Origin: Vibrio sp. UBA2441
Lineage (GTDB): Bacteria; Pseudomonadota; Gammaproteobacteria; Enterobacterales; Vibrionaceae
Direction: 5' to 3'
Assembly (NCBI GenBank): GCA_002342685.1
Contig: DDQN01000062.1
Span: 20,265 to 84,264, forward strand
DNA length: 64,000 nt
Shown here: positions 52,471 to 61,790 of the stretch, piece by piece
Layout of the letters: each line of letters opens with the position of its first letter
How positions within the stretch are numbered: the stretch's first letter is position 1
Translations under genes and position numbers: made by a program
Notes under the pieces: generated by a model
Database searches by the model: none
What the model saw: the letters and a program-made list of their open reading frames with translations, nothing else
What the model was told of the DNA's origin: nothing

Positions 52471-53760
52471 ATGATTTCTCCCATTTTTCTTGTCTATTTT
52501 CTGACATTTTTGATCATTGGTGTGCCAGTTCTATTTGCTCTAGGCTTATCTCCAATCATCACTTTTGTACAAGACGACCAAATTCTATTTATCAACATGC
52601 TCTACCAACGCCTATATTCTGGCTTGGATAACTTTTTACTACTTGCTTTGCCGTTCTTTATGCTTGCAGGTGAATGTATGTCTAGCGGTGGTATCACACC
52701 TAGAATTATTTCATTTGCACAAACTCGCGTTCAGCACATGCGTGGCGGCCTAGGTCATGTAGTTATTATCGCTGCAACATTATTTGGTGCGTTAACGGGT
52801 TCTGCTGTCGCCGCGACATCAGCAATTGGTAACATGCTGATCCCGGAAATGAGCAAATATAAGTATGACAAAGCTTATGCCGCGGCACTAACAGCAGCAG
52901 CAACCGTTTTGGGTACTATTATCCCACCTTCGGGCATCATGTTAATTTACGCATTTGTAATGAATACATCAGTAGCAGCAATGTTCCTGTCAGGTATTGT
53001 TCCTGGGCTTATATTCTGTCTTGGTTTGATGCTGGTCAACCGCATCCAAATTCGTAAATACCCGGATGTTCAACCATTTGAACGTGCAAGCAAAGAAGAA
53101 CGCCGTAAAAGTATGAAGATGGCTATTCTTCCTTTGATGACACCAGTAATCATACTGGGTGGTATTTACGGAGGGATATTTACACCAACGGAAGCTGCAG
53201 CTGTCGCCGTGTTTTATGCAATCGTACTTTCTGTTTATATCCTGAAAGTAACGAATATTAAAGCGACCTACGCTCTGTTCTCTAAAGTAGCCGTTAATGC
53301 CGCAGCCATACTTATTATTGTTGCCGCAGCAGGTGGATTCGCTTCTGCTATCAGTTTCTCGGGAATATCTAATAGCGTTGCTGCGTTCTTTAATGGTATT
53401 ACAGACAACCCGTACATGTTGTTCTTCATCATTAACATTTTCCTATTTATTGTAGGTATGTTCTTGGATGCTGGCCCAGCTATCTTAATTTTTGCTCCAA
53501 TCATTGCTCCAATCATGATTGCTGCAGGAATCGACCCAGTTCACTTTGGTGTCGTGATGGTATGTAACCTATCAATTGGTTTAGCAACACCTCCTATGGG
53601 GCTTGTTCTATTCGTTGCTTCCGGTGTATCCGGCGTACCGCTACAACATATTTCGAAGGCGATTATTCCTTTCTTAGCAGTGGAGTTCTTAATCATCTTC
53701 TTAATCTCGTTCTTCCCTTCTCTAGTTATCGGCTTGCCGCAGCTACTCGGGGTGATGTAA
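52471..53760 (+). CDS. TRAP transporter large permease, sulfoquinovose cluster
   Basis: A 429-residue DctM-family permease. FGALTGSAVAATSAIGNMLIPEM near residue 109, GTIIPPSGIMLIY near 149 and the second-half TPPMGLVLFV near 371 are the usual motifs. The polypeptide has the normal length and about 12 helices. It is co-transcribed with the small permease (10-nt gap) and the binding protein gene (61 nt downstream). Confidence 0.92.
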   Translation: MISPIFLVYFLTFLIIGVPVLFALGLSPIITFVQDDQILFINMLYQRLYSGLDNFLLLALPFFMLAGECMSSGGITPRIISFAQTRVQHMRGGLGHVVIIAATLFGALTGSAVAATSAIGNMLIPEMSKYKYDKAYAAALTAAATVLGTIIPPSGIMLIYAFVMNTSVAAMFLSGIVPGLIFCLGLMLVNRIQIRKYPDVQPFERASKEERRKSMKMAILPLMTPVIILGGIYGGIFTPTEAAAVAVFYAIVLSVYILKVTNIKATYALFSKVAVNAAAILIIVAAAGGFASAISFSGISNSVAAFFNGITDNPYMLFFIINIFLFIVGMFLDAGPAILIFAPIIAPIMIAAGIDPVHFGVVMVCNLSIGLATPPMGLVLFVASGVSGVPLQHISKAIIPFLAVEFLIIFLISFFPSLVIGLPQLLGVM

Positions 53761-53821
53761 CAAACTACAATTTTCGTGAAATATATAATTAAATTTAAAA
53801 AATAAAGTTAAGGAAATTAAC

Positions 53822-54871
53822 ATGAAAAAAACTCTACTTGGATTAGCGACTGCAGCAATTCTTTCTTCAGGCGCGGCATATTCAGCAGACTATAAACTGA
53901 CTGTACCACATGTATCTAACCTCGATAGCTACAACCATCAGTCTCTACTTGTATTCAAGAACTTTGTAGAATCACGCTCTAACGGCCAGATTGCAGTAGA
54001 TATCTACCCTTCAGGTCAGCTATGTGGTAATGCAAAAGAGTGTCTAGCCGGTATCCAGGCAGGTATGTTTGATTACTTCCAAACCACAATTGCTGAATTA
54101 GCAAACTACTGGCAGCCAGTAGGAGCATTCGACTTGCCATACATGCTACCAAATGACCGTGTAGCAGAATGTGTTTACGACAATGAAGAGTTTCTTGGTG
54201 ACATTCGTGCAAACGTTCTCAAGAAAGCACCTAACTCACGTCTGATGATGGTTTCTAACTCTGGTGGCTGGCGTAACATTGCTACAACGAAGAAGCAGGT
54301 TAAATCACCTACTGACGTAGACGGTTTGAAACTTCGTACTGTTCCAGCAAAAATCCAGCAAGAGCTAGTTAAAAACCTAGGTGGTGCACCAACGCCTATC
54401 GCTTGGCCAGAAGTTTACACAGCTCTTTCTACTGGCGTTGTAGACGGTACTAAAAACGGCATCGTTGATATCGTACAGAACCGTTTCCAAGAAAGTCTGA
54501 ACTATATGGTTCTTGATGGTCACGCATACATGGGTGGCGCTTGGGTATTTAACGACAAGAAATTTAAGTCTTTCCCTGACGAGCTAAAAGCTGTTGTTAT
54601 TGATGCAATCAATGCTCAAAACCAATACCTACGTTCTTATCCTAAGCACCGTGAATACACAGCTTACGAAGAGTTCAAAAAAGCAGGCGGTACTATCTAC
54701 AACCCGACTTCTGCTGAGAAACAAGCATTCAAGACCGCAGCAGCACCTGTTCGTGACTACTTCCTAGAAACAAGTGGCGCTGAAGGTGAGAAATGGCTTC
54801 AACGTTTCGAAAGTGCTATTTCAACTTGTGAAGCTAAAATCGATTCAGAATACAAAGTTCAATTTAATTAA
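53822..54871 (+). CDS. TRAP transporter substrate-binding protein, sulfoquinovose cluster
   Basis: A 349-residue DctP-family periplasmic protein with a clear signal peptide (about residues 1-20, SGAAYSA/DY). The ligand-binding Arg is in DGLKLRTVPAK near 170, and the TRAP segment AWPEVYTALSTGVVDGTKNG is near 199. Two cysteines (CGNAKEC near 63-68) may form a disulfide, unlike the SiaP proteins. It is distinct from SiaP in sequence, as expected for a different ligand. Specificity for sulfoquinovose or sulfoquinovosyl glycerol is inferred from location. Confidence 0.9.
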   Translation: MKKTLLGLATAAILSSGAAYSADYKLTVPHVSNLDSYNHQSLLVFKNFVESRSNGQIAVDIYPSGQLCGNAKECLAGIQAGMFDYFQTTIAELANYWQPVGAFDLPYMLPNDRVAECVYDNEEFLGDIRANVLKKAPNSRLMMVSNSGGWRNIATTKKQVKSPTDVDGLKLRTVPAKIQQELVKNLGGAPTPIAWPEVYTALSTGVVDGTKNGIVDIVQNRFQESLNYMVLDGHAYMGGAWVFNDKKFKSFPDELKAVVIDAINAQNQYLRSYPKHREYTAYEEFKKAGGTIYNPTSAEKQAFKTAAAPVRDYFLETSGAEGEKWLQRFESAISTCEAKIDSEYKVQFN

Positions 54872-54920
54872 GATTTCTTAATTAGTAACTGATGCCTCTT
54901 ACAATATATAGGAGGCTCAT

Positions 54921-54952
54921 AAGGAGGAGTATTTCTCTCCTCCTTTATTTTT
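54921..54952 (+). terminator. Terminator after the TRAP operon
   Basis: AAGGAGGAG and CTCCTCCTT form a 9-bp stem with a 7-nt loop, followed by a TTTATTTTT run. Confidence 0.85.
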
Positions 54953-55057
54953 ACAAACAACTATTTATTTAAGTTTCTTAATTACCTCTAACAAGATATT
55001 TAAATAAGTAAATTCATACCAATTTATATTCGTTCCCCAGACTATTGGAGCAAAAAA

Positions 55058-57064
55058 ATGAACGTGTCTTACAGCGAAAGTGCTTTAGTCATAAAACATA
55101 AAAACAGAATCGTATTTCAGCACTCAACTGAATCCCCTGCCTTATTCCTAGGCGTTGGCGATGCAAATTACGATATGTATCGCGGTAATTTTGATATAAC
55201 TGACTATGTTATTGAACGACTACCAATGCGTAAATACCAAGTCGAAGAAACAGCAAGCAGTACCATCATTACTTTTTTCTTTGATGGCGAACCGACAATT
55301 AAAATGGTGGTTTCTGAAACTGAAGAGTCACGCCTTAAGGCTGAGTTTGAAGCCATTGATAAAAAATATAATCGATTCTGGCTACGTGTTGCCGCTACTG
55401 AAGAAGAAAAAGTATATGGTTGTGGTGAGCAGCTAACTTATTTCAATCTTCGAGGCAAAAACTTCCCTCTTTGGTCTTCAGAGCCGGGCGTAGGAAGAAA
55501 CAAAAATAACTATGTTACCTGGTTAGCAGACGTTAAAGATAAAGCTGGCGGCGATTACTACAATACCAACTATCCTCAACCTACTTTTGTTTCTGACAAG
55601 AAATATTTCTGTCACCTGGAAACAACAGCCTATGCTGATTTTGATTTTACTAACGCTGATTTTCACGAACTGCAGTGTTGGGACATCCCACAGTATTTAT
55701 TACTGGATGCGGAAGAATCATTCCCAGCTTTAGTTGAAAACATTACAGGTGTCTTTGGCCGTCAACCACAAATGCCAGATTGGGTGCACGATGGTGTGAT
55801 CCTTGGTATTCAAGGCGGTACTGACATCACCGTAGATAAAGTAAACAACGCAAAAGCAGCAGGCGTTGAAGTCGCTGGTGCATGGTGTCAGGACTGGCAA
55901 GGCATCAAGATGACATCTTTCGGTAAACGCCTTCAGTGGGACTGGCAGTGGAACAAAGAGCTTTACCCTGAACTAGACACTAAAATCCATCAGTTAAAAG
56001 AAGAAGGCGTTCGCTTCTTGGGATACATTAACCCATATGTATTAGAAGACTTTCCTCTTTATAACGAAGCAGCAGAAAACGGGTATTTGGCTACCAAGCA
56101 AGATGGCTCTAAGTACGTTGTAGACTTTGGTGAATTTTACTGTGGCGTCGTTGACTTTACTAACCCAGAAGCATGCGAATGGTATAAAGGCGTTATCAAA
56201 ACCAACATGATTGAGTTCGGACTTGATGGTTGGATGGGTGATTTTGGTGAGTACTTACCAACTGACTGTTCACTGAGCAATGGCGTGAGTGCAGAGATTG
56301 AGCACAACAAATGGCCTTATCGTTGGGCAAAAGTTCAGCATGAAGCAATTGAAGAAGCAGGCAAAACAGACGATATCTTGTTCTTTATGCGTGCCGGTGG
56401 TACGGGTATCCAAGGTAATTGTCATACACTTTGGGGTGGCGATCAGTGTGTAGACTGGTGCATCGAAGATGGATTAGCATCGGTTATTCCTGCGGCACTT
56501 TCTTCTGGTTTAATGGGGAATGGTATTCACCACAGTGATATCGGTGGCTACACCACTCTGCATGGAATGAAACGTAGTAAAGAGTTATTCCAGCGCTGGG
56601 CGGAAATGGCGGCCTTTACACCAATTATGCGTAGCCACGAAGGTAACCGCCCGGGAGACAACCATCAATTTGATACCGATGCAGAAACATTAGCTCATCT
56701 GGCTCGTATGACAAAGATTTTCAAATATCTTAAGCCGTACATCAAAGCAGCCACTAAAGAAAACTCAGAAGTGGGTATGCCAGTACAGCGTCCGTTGTTT
56801 ATGCACTATGAAAATGACGCAGAAGCTTATGAAATTAAATTCGAATATCTATTTGGTCGTGACTTGTTGGTCGCTCCAGTTTACAACCAAGGCGAAGAAA
56901 CAAAAGAAGTGTACTTACCTGAAGATGAGTGGGTACATGTTTGGTCTGGCGAAACGTTTACTGGCGGATGGGTTGAAGTTGCAGCGCCTATTGGTCAACC
57001 AGCCGTTTTCTATCGTAAGAACTCAGAGCAAGCAGAGCTTTTAAGCAAGATTAATACATTCTAA
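55058..57064 (+). CDS. yihQ: Sulfoquinovosidase (GH31)
   Basis: A 668-residue family 31 glycosidase that hydrolyses sulfoquinovosyl glycerol and related glycosides to sulfoquinovose. SFGKRLQWDWQWN (about residues 288-300) contains the Arg and Trp that bind the sulfonate. The nucleophile Asp is in WMGDFGEYLPTD near 393, the acid/base Asp in GDQCVDWC near 460, and the further sulfonate-contacting Tyr in HSDIGGYTTL near 490. Large blocks match E. coli YihQ. No signal peptide is seen, so the substrate must be imported first. It has its own promoter region (104 nt after the preceding terminator) and a strong terminator. Confidence 0.96.
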   Translation: MNVSYSESALVIKHKNRIVFQHSTESPALFLGVGDANYDMYRGNFDITDYVIERLPMRKYQVEETASSTIITFFFDGEPTIKMVVSETEESRLKAEFEAIDKKYNRFWLRVAATEEEKVYGCGEQLTYFNLRGKNFPLWSSEPGVGRNKNNYVTWLADVKDKAGGDYYNTNYPQPTFVSDKKYFCHLETTAYADFDFTNADFHELQCWDIPQYLLLDAEESFPALVENITGVFGRQPQMPDWVHDGVILGIQGGTDITVDKVNNAKAAGVEVAGAWCQDWQGIKMTSFGKRLQWDWQWNKELYPELDTKIHQLKEEGVRFLGYINPYVLEDFPLYNEAAENGYLATKQDGSKYVVDFGEFYCGVVDFTNPEACEWYKGVIKTNMIEFGLDGWMGDFGEYLPTDCSLSNGVSAEIEHNKWPYRWAKVQHEAIEEAGKTDDILFFMRAGGTGIQGNCHTLWGGDQCVDWCIEDGLASVIPAALSSGLMGNGIHHSDIGGYTTLHGMKRSKELFQRWAEMAAFTPIMRSHEGNRPGDNHQFDTDAETLAHLARMTKIFKYLKPYIKAATKENSEVGMPVQRPLFMHYENDAEAYEIKFEYLFGRDLLVAPVYNQGEETKEVYLPEDEWVHVWSGETFTGGWVEVAAPIGQPAVFYRKNSEQAELLSKINTF

Positions 57065-57086
57065 TAACTGAAGTACCCTCCTTTTT

Positions 57087-57111
57087 GGCCTCTATTTAGA
57101 GGCCTTTTTTT
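57087..57111 (+). terminator. Terminator after yihQ
   Basis: GGCCTCT and AGAGGCC form a perfect 7-bp stem with a 4-nt loop, followed by seven T. It marks the end of the sulfoquinovose cluster. Confidence 0.92.
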
Positions 57112-57249
57112 GTCAAAGCAATACTCATCAGTTTCTGTCTTCACTCTTTTTTTTATTAAAAAACTTTTTGAATTGCTAGCCGTTTAAAAACAGCACGTGT
57201 TATTTCATATATACTAACTGCATGATTTAATGTGAACGATGGTGATCAT

Positions 57250-57516
57250 ATGTCGAAAACCACTAAGATACAAAACGAAGAAAAACTGTTCAAGAAAGCG
57301 CTAGAAGTCGGTTGTAAAATAGCCGAAATGCAAGGTTACCAGCTCTCAAGTCAAGGAACTTCTCAAGCGGTCAAAGCTAAGGCTCTTTATTTATTTTTAG
57401 TCAATGTACGTCAGATTACCCCCCTCCCAGCCGATAAAGCAGACGGGAAAAATATAAAAAAACGATTAGCGCTATGGATCCATAACGCGTTACCTGAAGA
57501 CGACCCTCTAAAGTAG
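57250..57516 (+). CDS. DUF5062-like small protein
   Basis: An 88-residue protein rich in Lys and Leu. LFKKALEVGCKIAEMQGY (about residues 13-30), the ITPLPADKADGKNIKKRLALWI block (about 57-78) and the acidic C-terminus resemble the DUF5062 family typical of Vibrio and Shewanella. GGTG upstream supports ATG 57250; the longer frame from 57232 lacks a ribosome site. It has no known function and probably sits alone in its transcript. Confidence 0.65.
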   Translation: MSKTTKIQNEEKLFKKALEVGCKIAEMQGYQLSSQGTSQAVKAKALYLFLVNVRQITPLPADKADGKNIKKRLALWIHNALPEDDPLK

Positions 57517-57594
57517 TTTCCACTCAGTCCAAATCCGGATATGGTGAGATAACTCTATCGCCTTAATCCCACCACATACTTAGGCGAGTGCTTA

Positions 57595-58539
57595 TTATGA
57601 GGTACTTCGAGCAGTATTCTGCTCGTCTTTGACAGCCCTTAAGATCCAGTCAACAAATACTTGTACTTCCGAACGTTTCATCGCTTCTGCCGTGGCGACC
57701 ACATCGTATCCTATCTCTGGGGTCGCTTGTTCTTTAAATGGGCAAGTGAGTAGTCCCGCTTGAAATAAGTTACTAAGGATTGGCTTGCTGACCAAAACTA
57801 CGCCTTGTCCCGCGATAGCAGCTTGCAACGCCTGAGTATAATCGCTGAAATGAAGCCCTTTGGTTGTCGCAATATTTTCAGCACCGAAGTGGGCCAGCCA
57901 ATTTTGCCAAAGAAACCATCGTCTACTGGAATCAGCCGCTTCGAGCTTAGTTGTGTCCCAATGAATCAGAGAAACTGTCGAAAGGTCAGCTAACGCATTG
58001 GTCGAAGGCAGAGATTTAGCCACTGTAGGGCTACACGCAGGCAGAATTTGATCATTTATCAACCGGCGATGCACTAGTTTACCGTGCTCCTGGATACCAT
58101 ACCGGATAGCTATATCAACATGATTTCGTTCCAGATCCACTAATTGTGGTGATGACTCAATCAGGACAGTAATGTCCGGGAAAGTCAGCCTGAATTGAGC
58201 CAACTGAGGTACCAACCACGCACTGGAAAAGGATGGTTCGACAGAAATAATTATTTGCTTTGATAATCGATCTTCCCGCATTTTTTCAACAGAAGACTTC
58301 ATATGTTTCATTGCTAAAGATAGATCGCTTAAACCTGCCTGCCCTGCTGGGGTTAACGTCAACCCTCTTCCCTCACGCATTAATAAAGGTGTCCCGATAG
58401 ACTGCTCTAACCGACTCACAAGTTGCTTAACTGCGGCTGGAGTAACTCGTAGCTCATCCGCTGCCGTATGGTAGTTTAGATGTCTGGCAACAGATTCAAA
58501 AGCTCTCAAAGAGTTTAGTGATGGAAGTGAACGAACCAT
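57595..58539 (-). CDS. GcvA-type LysR-family regulator
   Basis: A 314-residue protein. LPSLNSLRAFESVARHLNYHTAADELRVTPAAVKQLVSRLE (from residue 5) is the GcvA-subfamily helix-turn-helix, and SVEPSFSSAWLVPQLAQFR near 98 begins the effector domain. It is divergent from an EamA transporter gene (155 nt), which it probably controls. Ligand unknown. Confidence 0.88.
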   Translation of the reverse strand: MVRSLPSLNSLRAFESVARHLNYHTAADELRVTPAAVKQLVSRLEQSIGTPLLMREGRGLTLTPAGQAGLSDLSLAMKHMKSSVEKMREDRLSKQIIISVEPSFSSAWLVPQLAQFRLTFPDITVLIESSPQLVDLERNHVDIAIRYGIQEHGKLVHRRLINDQILPACSPTVAKSLPSTNALADLSTVSLIHWDTTKLEAADSSRRWFLWQNWLAHFGAENIATTKGLHFSDYTQALQAAIAGQGVVLVSKPILSNLFQAGLLTCPFKEQATPEIGYDVVATAEAMKRSEVQVFVDWILRAVKDEQNTARSTS

Positions 58540-58694
58540 AATTTATTTACAAAATGTTAATGTTAAACGAATAATATATAAATTCTGCATCTCTGATAAA
58601 GCCTATATAGTCTGCCATTCAAATGTTTTTTTAATGTATAAGCCTACATTAAAAATTAACTATTTATAAATTATACTTGCAAAGGTGTTACCTA

Positions 58695-59594
58695 GTGTTG
58701 ATAAAATCACCCAGCCCCGGAGTCGCATCTGCTATCGTCTTTATTTCAGCTGCTTTTTGGGGAGTTTATTGGATTCCTCTAAGATATCTGGAATCCCAGG
58801 GACTGGCTGGTACCTCTGCTGTCGCTTTGCTGAGCATGCCCGCGATATTCCCTTTAATATTGATAGTTGGGCTCCAATGGAACCTTCACCGAGATTATGT
58901 AGGTCGAACTTTACTCATCGGATTATTTACTGGGTTAGGAATCGCTTTATATTCCTCGGGAGTGGTTTTTTCTTCAGTGGTGAAAGCAACACTTCTTTTT
59001 TATCTGACCCCAGTCTGGGCAATGCTGATTGAGATCTTTTGGCTAAAAGAGAAGGTAAATTGGTCTCGTTGGTTAGCTGCAGTGGTTGGACTTTCAGGCA
59101 TGGCGTTGCTGCTTTCCGGAAATGGTTCAGTACAACTGAATATTGGTGACTTTCTGGCTTTCTGTTCAGGAATATTTTGGGCAATTGGTGCGGCCATGAT
59201 AAAACGCTTTGAAGACGTGCCGTTACCCGGGATGACCTTATGCCAATTTATTACGACGACATTAGGCGCCATATTTGTCGGTTATCTCTCAGGGTCACAG
59301 AATCATTTGAACATCGAGCAAATTCTTCCTGTATTTTCAATCGCCTCATTGGTTTCTATAGCAATAATCCTACCTGCAGTGCTTGCTATATTCTGGTCGC
59401 AGAAATTTATTAATCCCGGGAGAGTGGGCCTACTTATGATGTCTGAAGTGCTCGTTGCAGTGCTCTCTGCTAGCATACTGTTACCTGATGAGCGCATGTC
59501 TATCATTGAATGCAGTGGAGCCGTACTAATTATCGGGGCCTGTCTAAGTGAGGTTTTTCCTTACAAAAATAGACTTTTTCCAAGCAAAGCCTGA
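58695..59594 (+). CDS. EamA/DMT-superfamily transporter
   Basis: About 300 residues with ten hydrophobic segments in two EamA repeats. The first repeat starts AIVFISAAFWGVYWIPLRYL, the second FWAIGAAMIKRF. The GTG at 58695, with AAGG at about 9 nt, is preferred over the TTG at 58677. Divergence from a GcvA-like LysR gene is the common layout for LysR-controlled metabolite exporters. Substrate unknown. Confidence 0.82.
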   Translation: MLIKSPSPGVASAIVFISAAFWGVYWIPLRYLESQGLAGTSAVALLSMPAIFPLILIVGLQWNLHRDYVGRTLLIGLFTGLGIALYSSGVVFSSVVKATLLFYLTPVWAMLIEIFWLKEKVNWSRWLAAVVGLSGMALLLSGNGSVQLNIGDFLAFCSGIFWAIGAAMIKRFEDVPLPGMTLCQFITTTLGAIFVGYLSGSQNHLNIEQILPVFSIASLVSIAIILPAVLAIFWSQKFINPGRVGLLMMSEVLVAVLSASILLPDERMSIIECSGAVLIIGACLSEVFPYKNRLFPSKA

Positions 59595-59631
59595 ATTGAA
59601 TTTATCGCACTGAGCAACACAATGCTTTACT

Positions 59632-59767
59632 TTGCCTTGTTGGCATTCTCAAGCGCAATGCAATATAGACCTATAGGCCCTCTATGTTCAACCCTGCTTG
59701 GTCATCACTGCAATTTAACGCCAGTGCATAGCCATGAAGGTAACCGACCAATAGATCGAGTGCATTT
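59632..59767 (-). pseudogene. Duplicated 3' fragment of a tetR gene
   Basis: This stretch matches 61796-61941, the 3' end of the intact tetR gene, apart from a gap of about 10 nt and scattered substitutions, in the same orientation. It carries only the final portion of the regulator and has no helix-turn-helix. It abuts the wrecked MATE gene on the right, consistent with a deletion that joined a tetR tail to a MATE gene start. Confidence 0.78.
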
Positions 59768-59769
59768 AT

Positions 59770-60131
59770 ATAACAGTGCCTTAAATGGGCCTATCCTCAC
59801 AACATTTTTAAAGTATTTACTGCCTTCGATAATTGGTATGTTGGCGATGAGTTCTGCCTCCATTGTCGACACAGCTCAAGTGATGCTCAGTCAAAATTTT
59901 GGGGCGCAAAATGAACAGCGGTTAAAGCAGTTCTTAAAGATTACTTTCTTTATGACCACCTTAGTCAGTTTATTAACTATTCTGATTTTGTTGTTTCTGA
60001 TTTTTGACGACAATCGCTTCGTGCTTGCGCTACCCATTGGTGAATGCTTTACCTTCTTAATTGCCCTAGCTTATTTCATTCGCCATAAGCCAGATCGGGC
60101 CATTGCTGAAGAAATAGTTAATAATTCATAA
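59770..60131 (+). pseudogene. MATE efflux transporter remnant with internal deletions
   Basis: The frame starts with GPILTTFLKYLLPSIIGMLAMSSASIVDT, a MATE family N-terminus. It then jumps to SQNFGAQNEQRLKQFLK, a mid-protein segment, and ends with LALPIGECFTFLIALAYFIRHK, a C-terminal segment. About 120 residues remain, against about 450 for a full MATE protein, so at least two internal deletions are implied. The surviving frame is open, but the product cannot be a working transporter. Confidence 0.72.
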
Positions 60132-60205
60132 CATCGCAACGCTCGATTTCTCCGTTAGCGAACAAAAACCGCCAAAACTTCATACATTTCCTATTTTCAT
60201 GAATG

Positions 60206-61612
60206 TTAGGTGCTACTTATCGCGTCAAACTTTTTTTTCCAAGCAAGGAACATTTTCTCTGTCACGCCAAGAGACACAATTGCGCCACTATGTAACCTAT
60301 CAAGTTCAACCGTAGCAATGGAGATAAACTTGTCAGCATCTTTAATCTGATTTTCAACGCAAAACTGCTCGAGATGAGCCAGTACCTCTTCACCAACCAT
60401 CATTTCTCTGATGATTTGACCGATGGCTTGTTTACGTGCACTACGGTACTTGATTCGATACGAATCAATAACACCAATAGACTTCTCGACAACCTCATAC
60501 TGATTGCTAGAACGCTCGTAAGCCCAGGCGAACACCTCTAATGCAGGCATGTGATCACCTGTCTCATAGAAATATATTAGAGACTTGATATAGTCATCTT
60601 TAGGAACATCCACAAAGCTTAATGGGCAGAGATTTTCTTGAATAAATGGCAAGTTACAACTCAAACGTGCGGTACGCTTATTTACATCTTCAAAACCTTG
60701 AAGATATGACAGGTGCATTAGCAAGAAGAATGATTGTTCAAACGGATCGTTAATTTTTTCAGCTTTTCTTAGCAGCAGTGCAAATAACTCTTCGAGTTGC
60801 TGAGGAGCATTTAGCGGCATATAAGAAGTCTTGGTAATGTTAACCTCAATCTGTCTGATCTGGCCACATGCAGAACTATTAGATAATAAATCTTGCGATA
60901 AGAGTTGATGCAAATTTCTGATCACGAATGGAGTCACAGAAAGCTCTTCAGCATTTTCAATCAAAAACAAAATGGCTTCTTTGTGATTTAAAATCATAAC
61001 GGTTTCTTCATCGAACTTACCATCTGCGGCCTCACCCACTTGCAGTAGTTTTTTGGTATCAAGAATTGAGTATGTATTCCCCTCTAATCGACTAGAGTTG
61101 AATGAAAAGTCGATGAGAAGTCTTTGTGCAATATCCTTAGCATAGGTCCCAGCAGCCAGTTTCTTGTTGAAGCGTTTACCTAACTCCCTGAGTTTGAATG
61201 CGGTATCTTCTGGAATATAGCGTGTCTTATTAGGAACATAGCCTTCAATTAAGGACTGGTCATAAGACACTTTAGACCGTGCATAAGACGGGGTTTCAAG
61301 ACATTTTAACTTCTTTAAGGACTCACTAGATAGCAGGATACCATTGCTATGTACTAACACATTTTCTGGAACCTCTGGCAATGTCTCCATCGTTTTGACT
61401 AGGGACAAGTACCTAAGGCCACTTTTTTGACCAGATGTAGCAATGCGTGACTCATCTGCGAGCCTTTTCAGGCGTCGTTGAAGAGTTTTTCCTGTAATAT
61501 CAATGAGTAACACCTCATGAATCTCACTTCTTGACAGAGGCTTACTCGCTTTATCGATAACACTTTGAATTAACTCAAGCTCTTGTTCAATGGTGATTAA
61601 ATCTTGCTTCAT
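60206..61612 (-). CDS. Fic-fold protein with N-terminal winged helix, catalytic His absent
   Basis: A 468-residue protein. Residues 1-70 form a winged helix (HEVLLIDITGKTLQRRLKRLADES). SFNSSRLEGNTYS near 171 is the inhibitory (S/T)xxxE(G/N) helix of class II Fic proteins. The Fic active-site loop reads QGFEDVNKRTAR near 310 where the consensus is HPFxxGNGRxxR: His is Gln and the first Gly is Val. AMPylation by the usual mechanism is therefore doubtful. The C-terminus (about 380-468) is helical with no known domain. The promoter carries five TAAGGACA repeats, so autoregulation through the winged helix is likely. Confidence 0.82.
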   Translation of the reverse strand: MKQDLITIEQELELIQSVIDKASKPLSRSEIHEVLLIDITGKTLQRRLKRLADESRIATSGQKSGLRYLSLVKTMETLPEVPENVLVHSNGILLSSESLKKLKCLETPSYARSKVSYDQSLIEGYVPNKTRYIPEDTAFKLRELGKRFNKKLAAGTYAKDIAQRLLIDFSFNSSRLEGNTYSILDTKKLLQVGEAADGKFDEETVMILNHKEAILFLIENAEELSVTPFVIRNLHQLLSQDLLSNSSACGQIRQIEVNITKTSYMPLNAPQQLEELFALLLRKAEKINDPFEQSFFLLMHLSYLQGFEDVNKRTARLSCNLPFIQENLCPLSFVDVPKDDYIKSLIYFYETGDHMPALEVFAWAYERSSNQYEVVEKSIGVIDSYRIKYRSARKQAIGQIIREMMVGEEVLAHLEQFCVENQIKDADKFISIATVELDRLHSGAIVSLGVTEKMFLAWKKKFDAISST

Positions 61613-61626
61613 GGTTTACTCATGCT

Positions 61627-61714
61627 TGTCCTTAATAACGATAATGTAGCACCGCTAAGGACAGTAAACAATCACTAAGGACACAATTAAGGACACCCTT
61701 AGGTATTAAGGACA
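61627..61714. promoter_or_regulatory. Array of TAAGGACA repeats before the fic gene
   Basis: TAAGGACA occurs at 61656-61663, 61676-61683, 61688-61695 and 61707-61714 on the plus strand, with an inverted copy TGTCCTTA at 61627-61634. Start-to-start distances are 29, 20, 12 and 19 nt, mostly near one or two helical turns. The array begins 15 nt upstream of the fic start codon. It is a strong candidate operator for the winged-helix domain of the Fic-like protein. Confidence 0.82.
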
Positions 61715-61790
61715 ATCTAATGAGAACTCGATCTTATACTCTGACGGGCGGGTTAATACAGTAGCATTGAGTATTGAGATAGACATTCTG

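Noticed and set aside
59622..60131. A continuous 169-codon frame that could be taken for one membrane protein
   Set aside because: Its first third is antisense to a tetR fragment and the rest is an internally deleted MATE gene. It is a fusion of scraps, not a gene.
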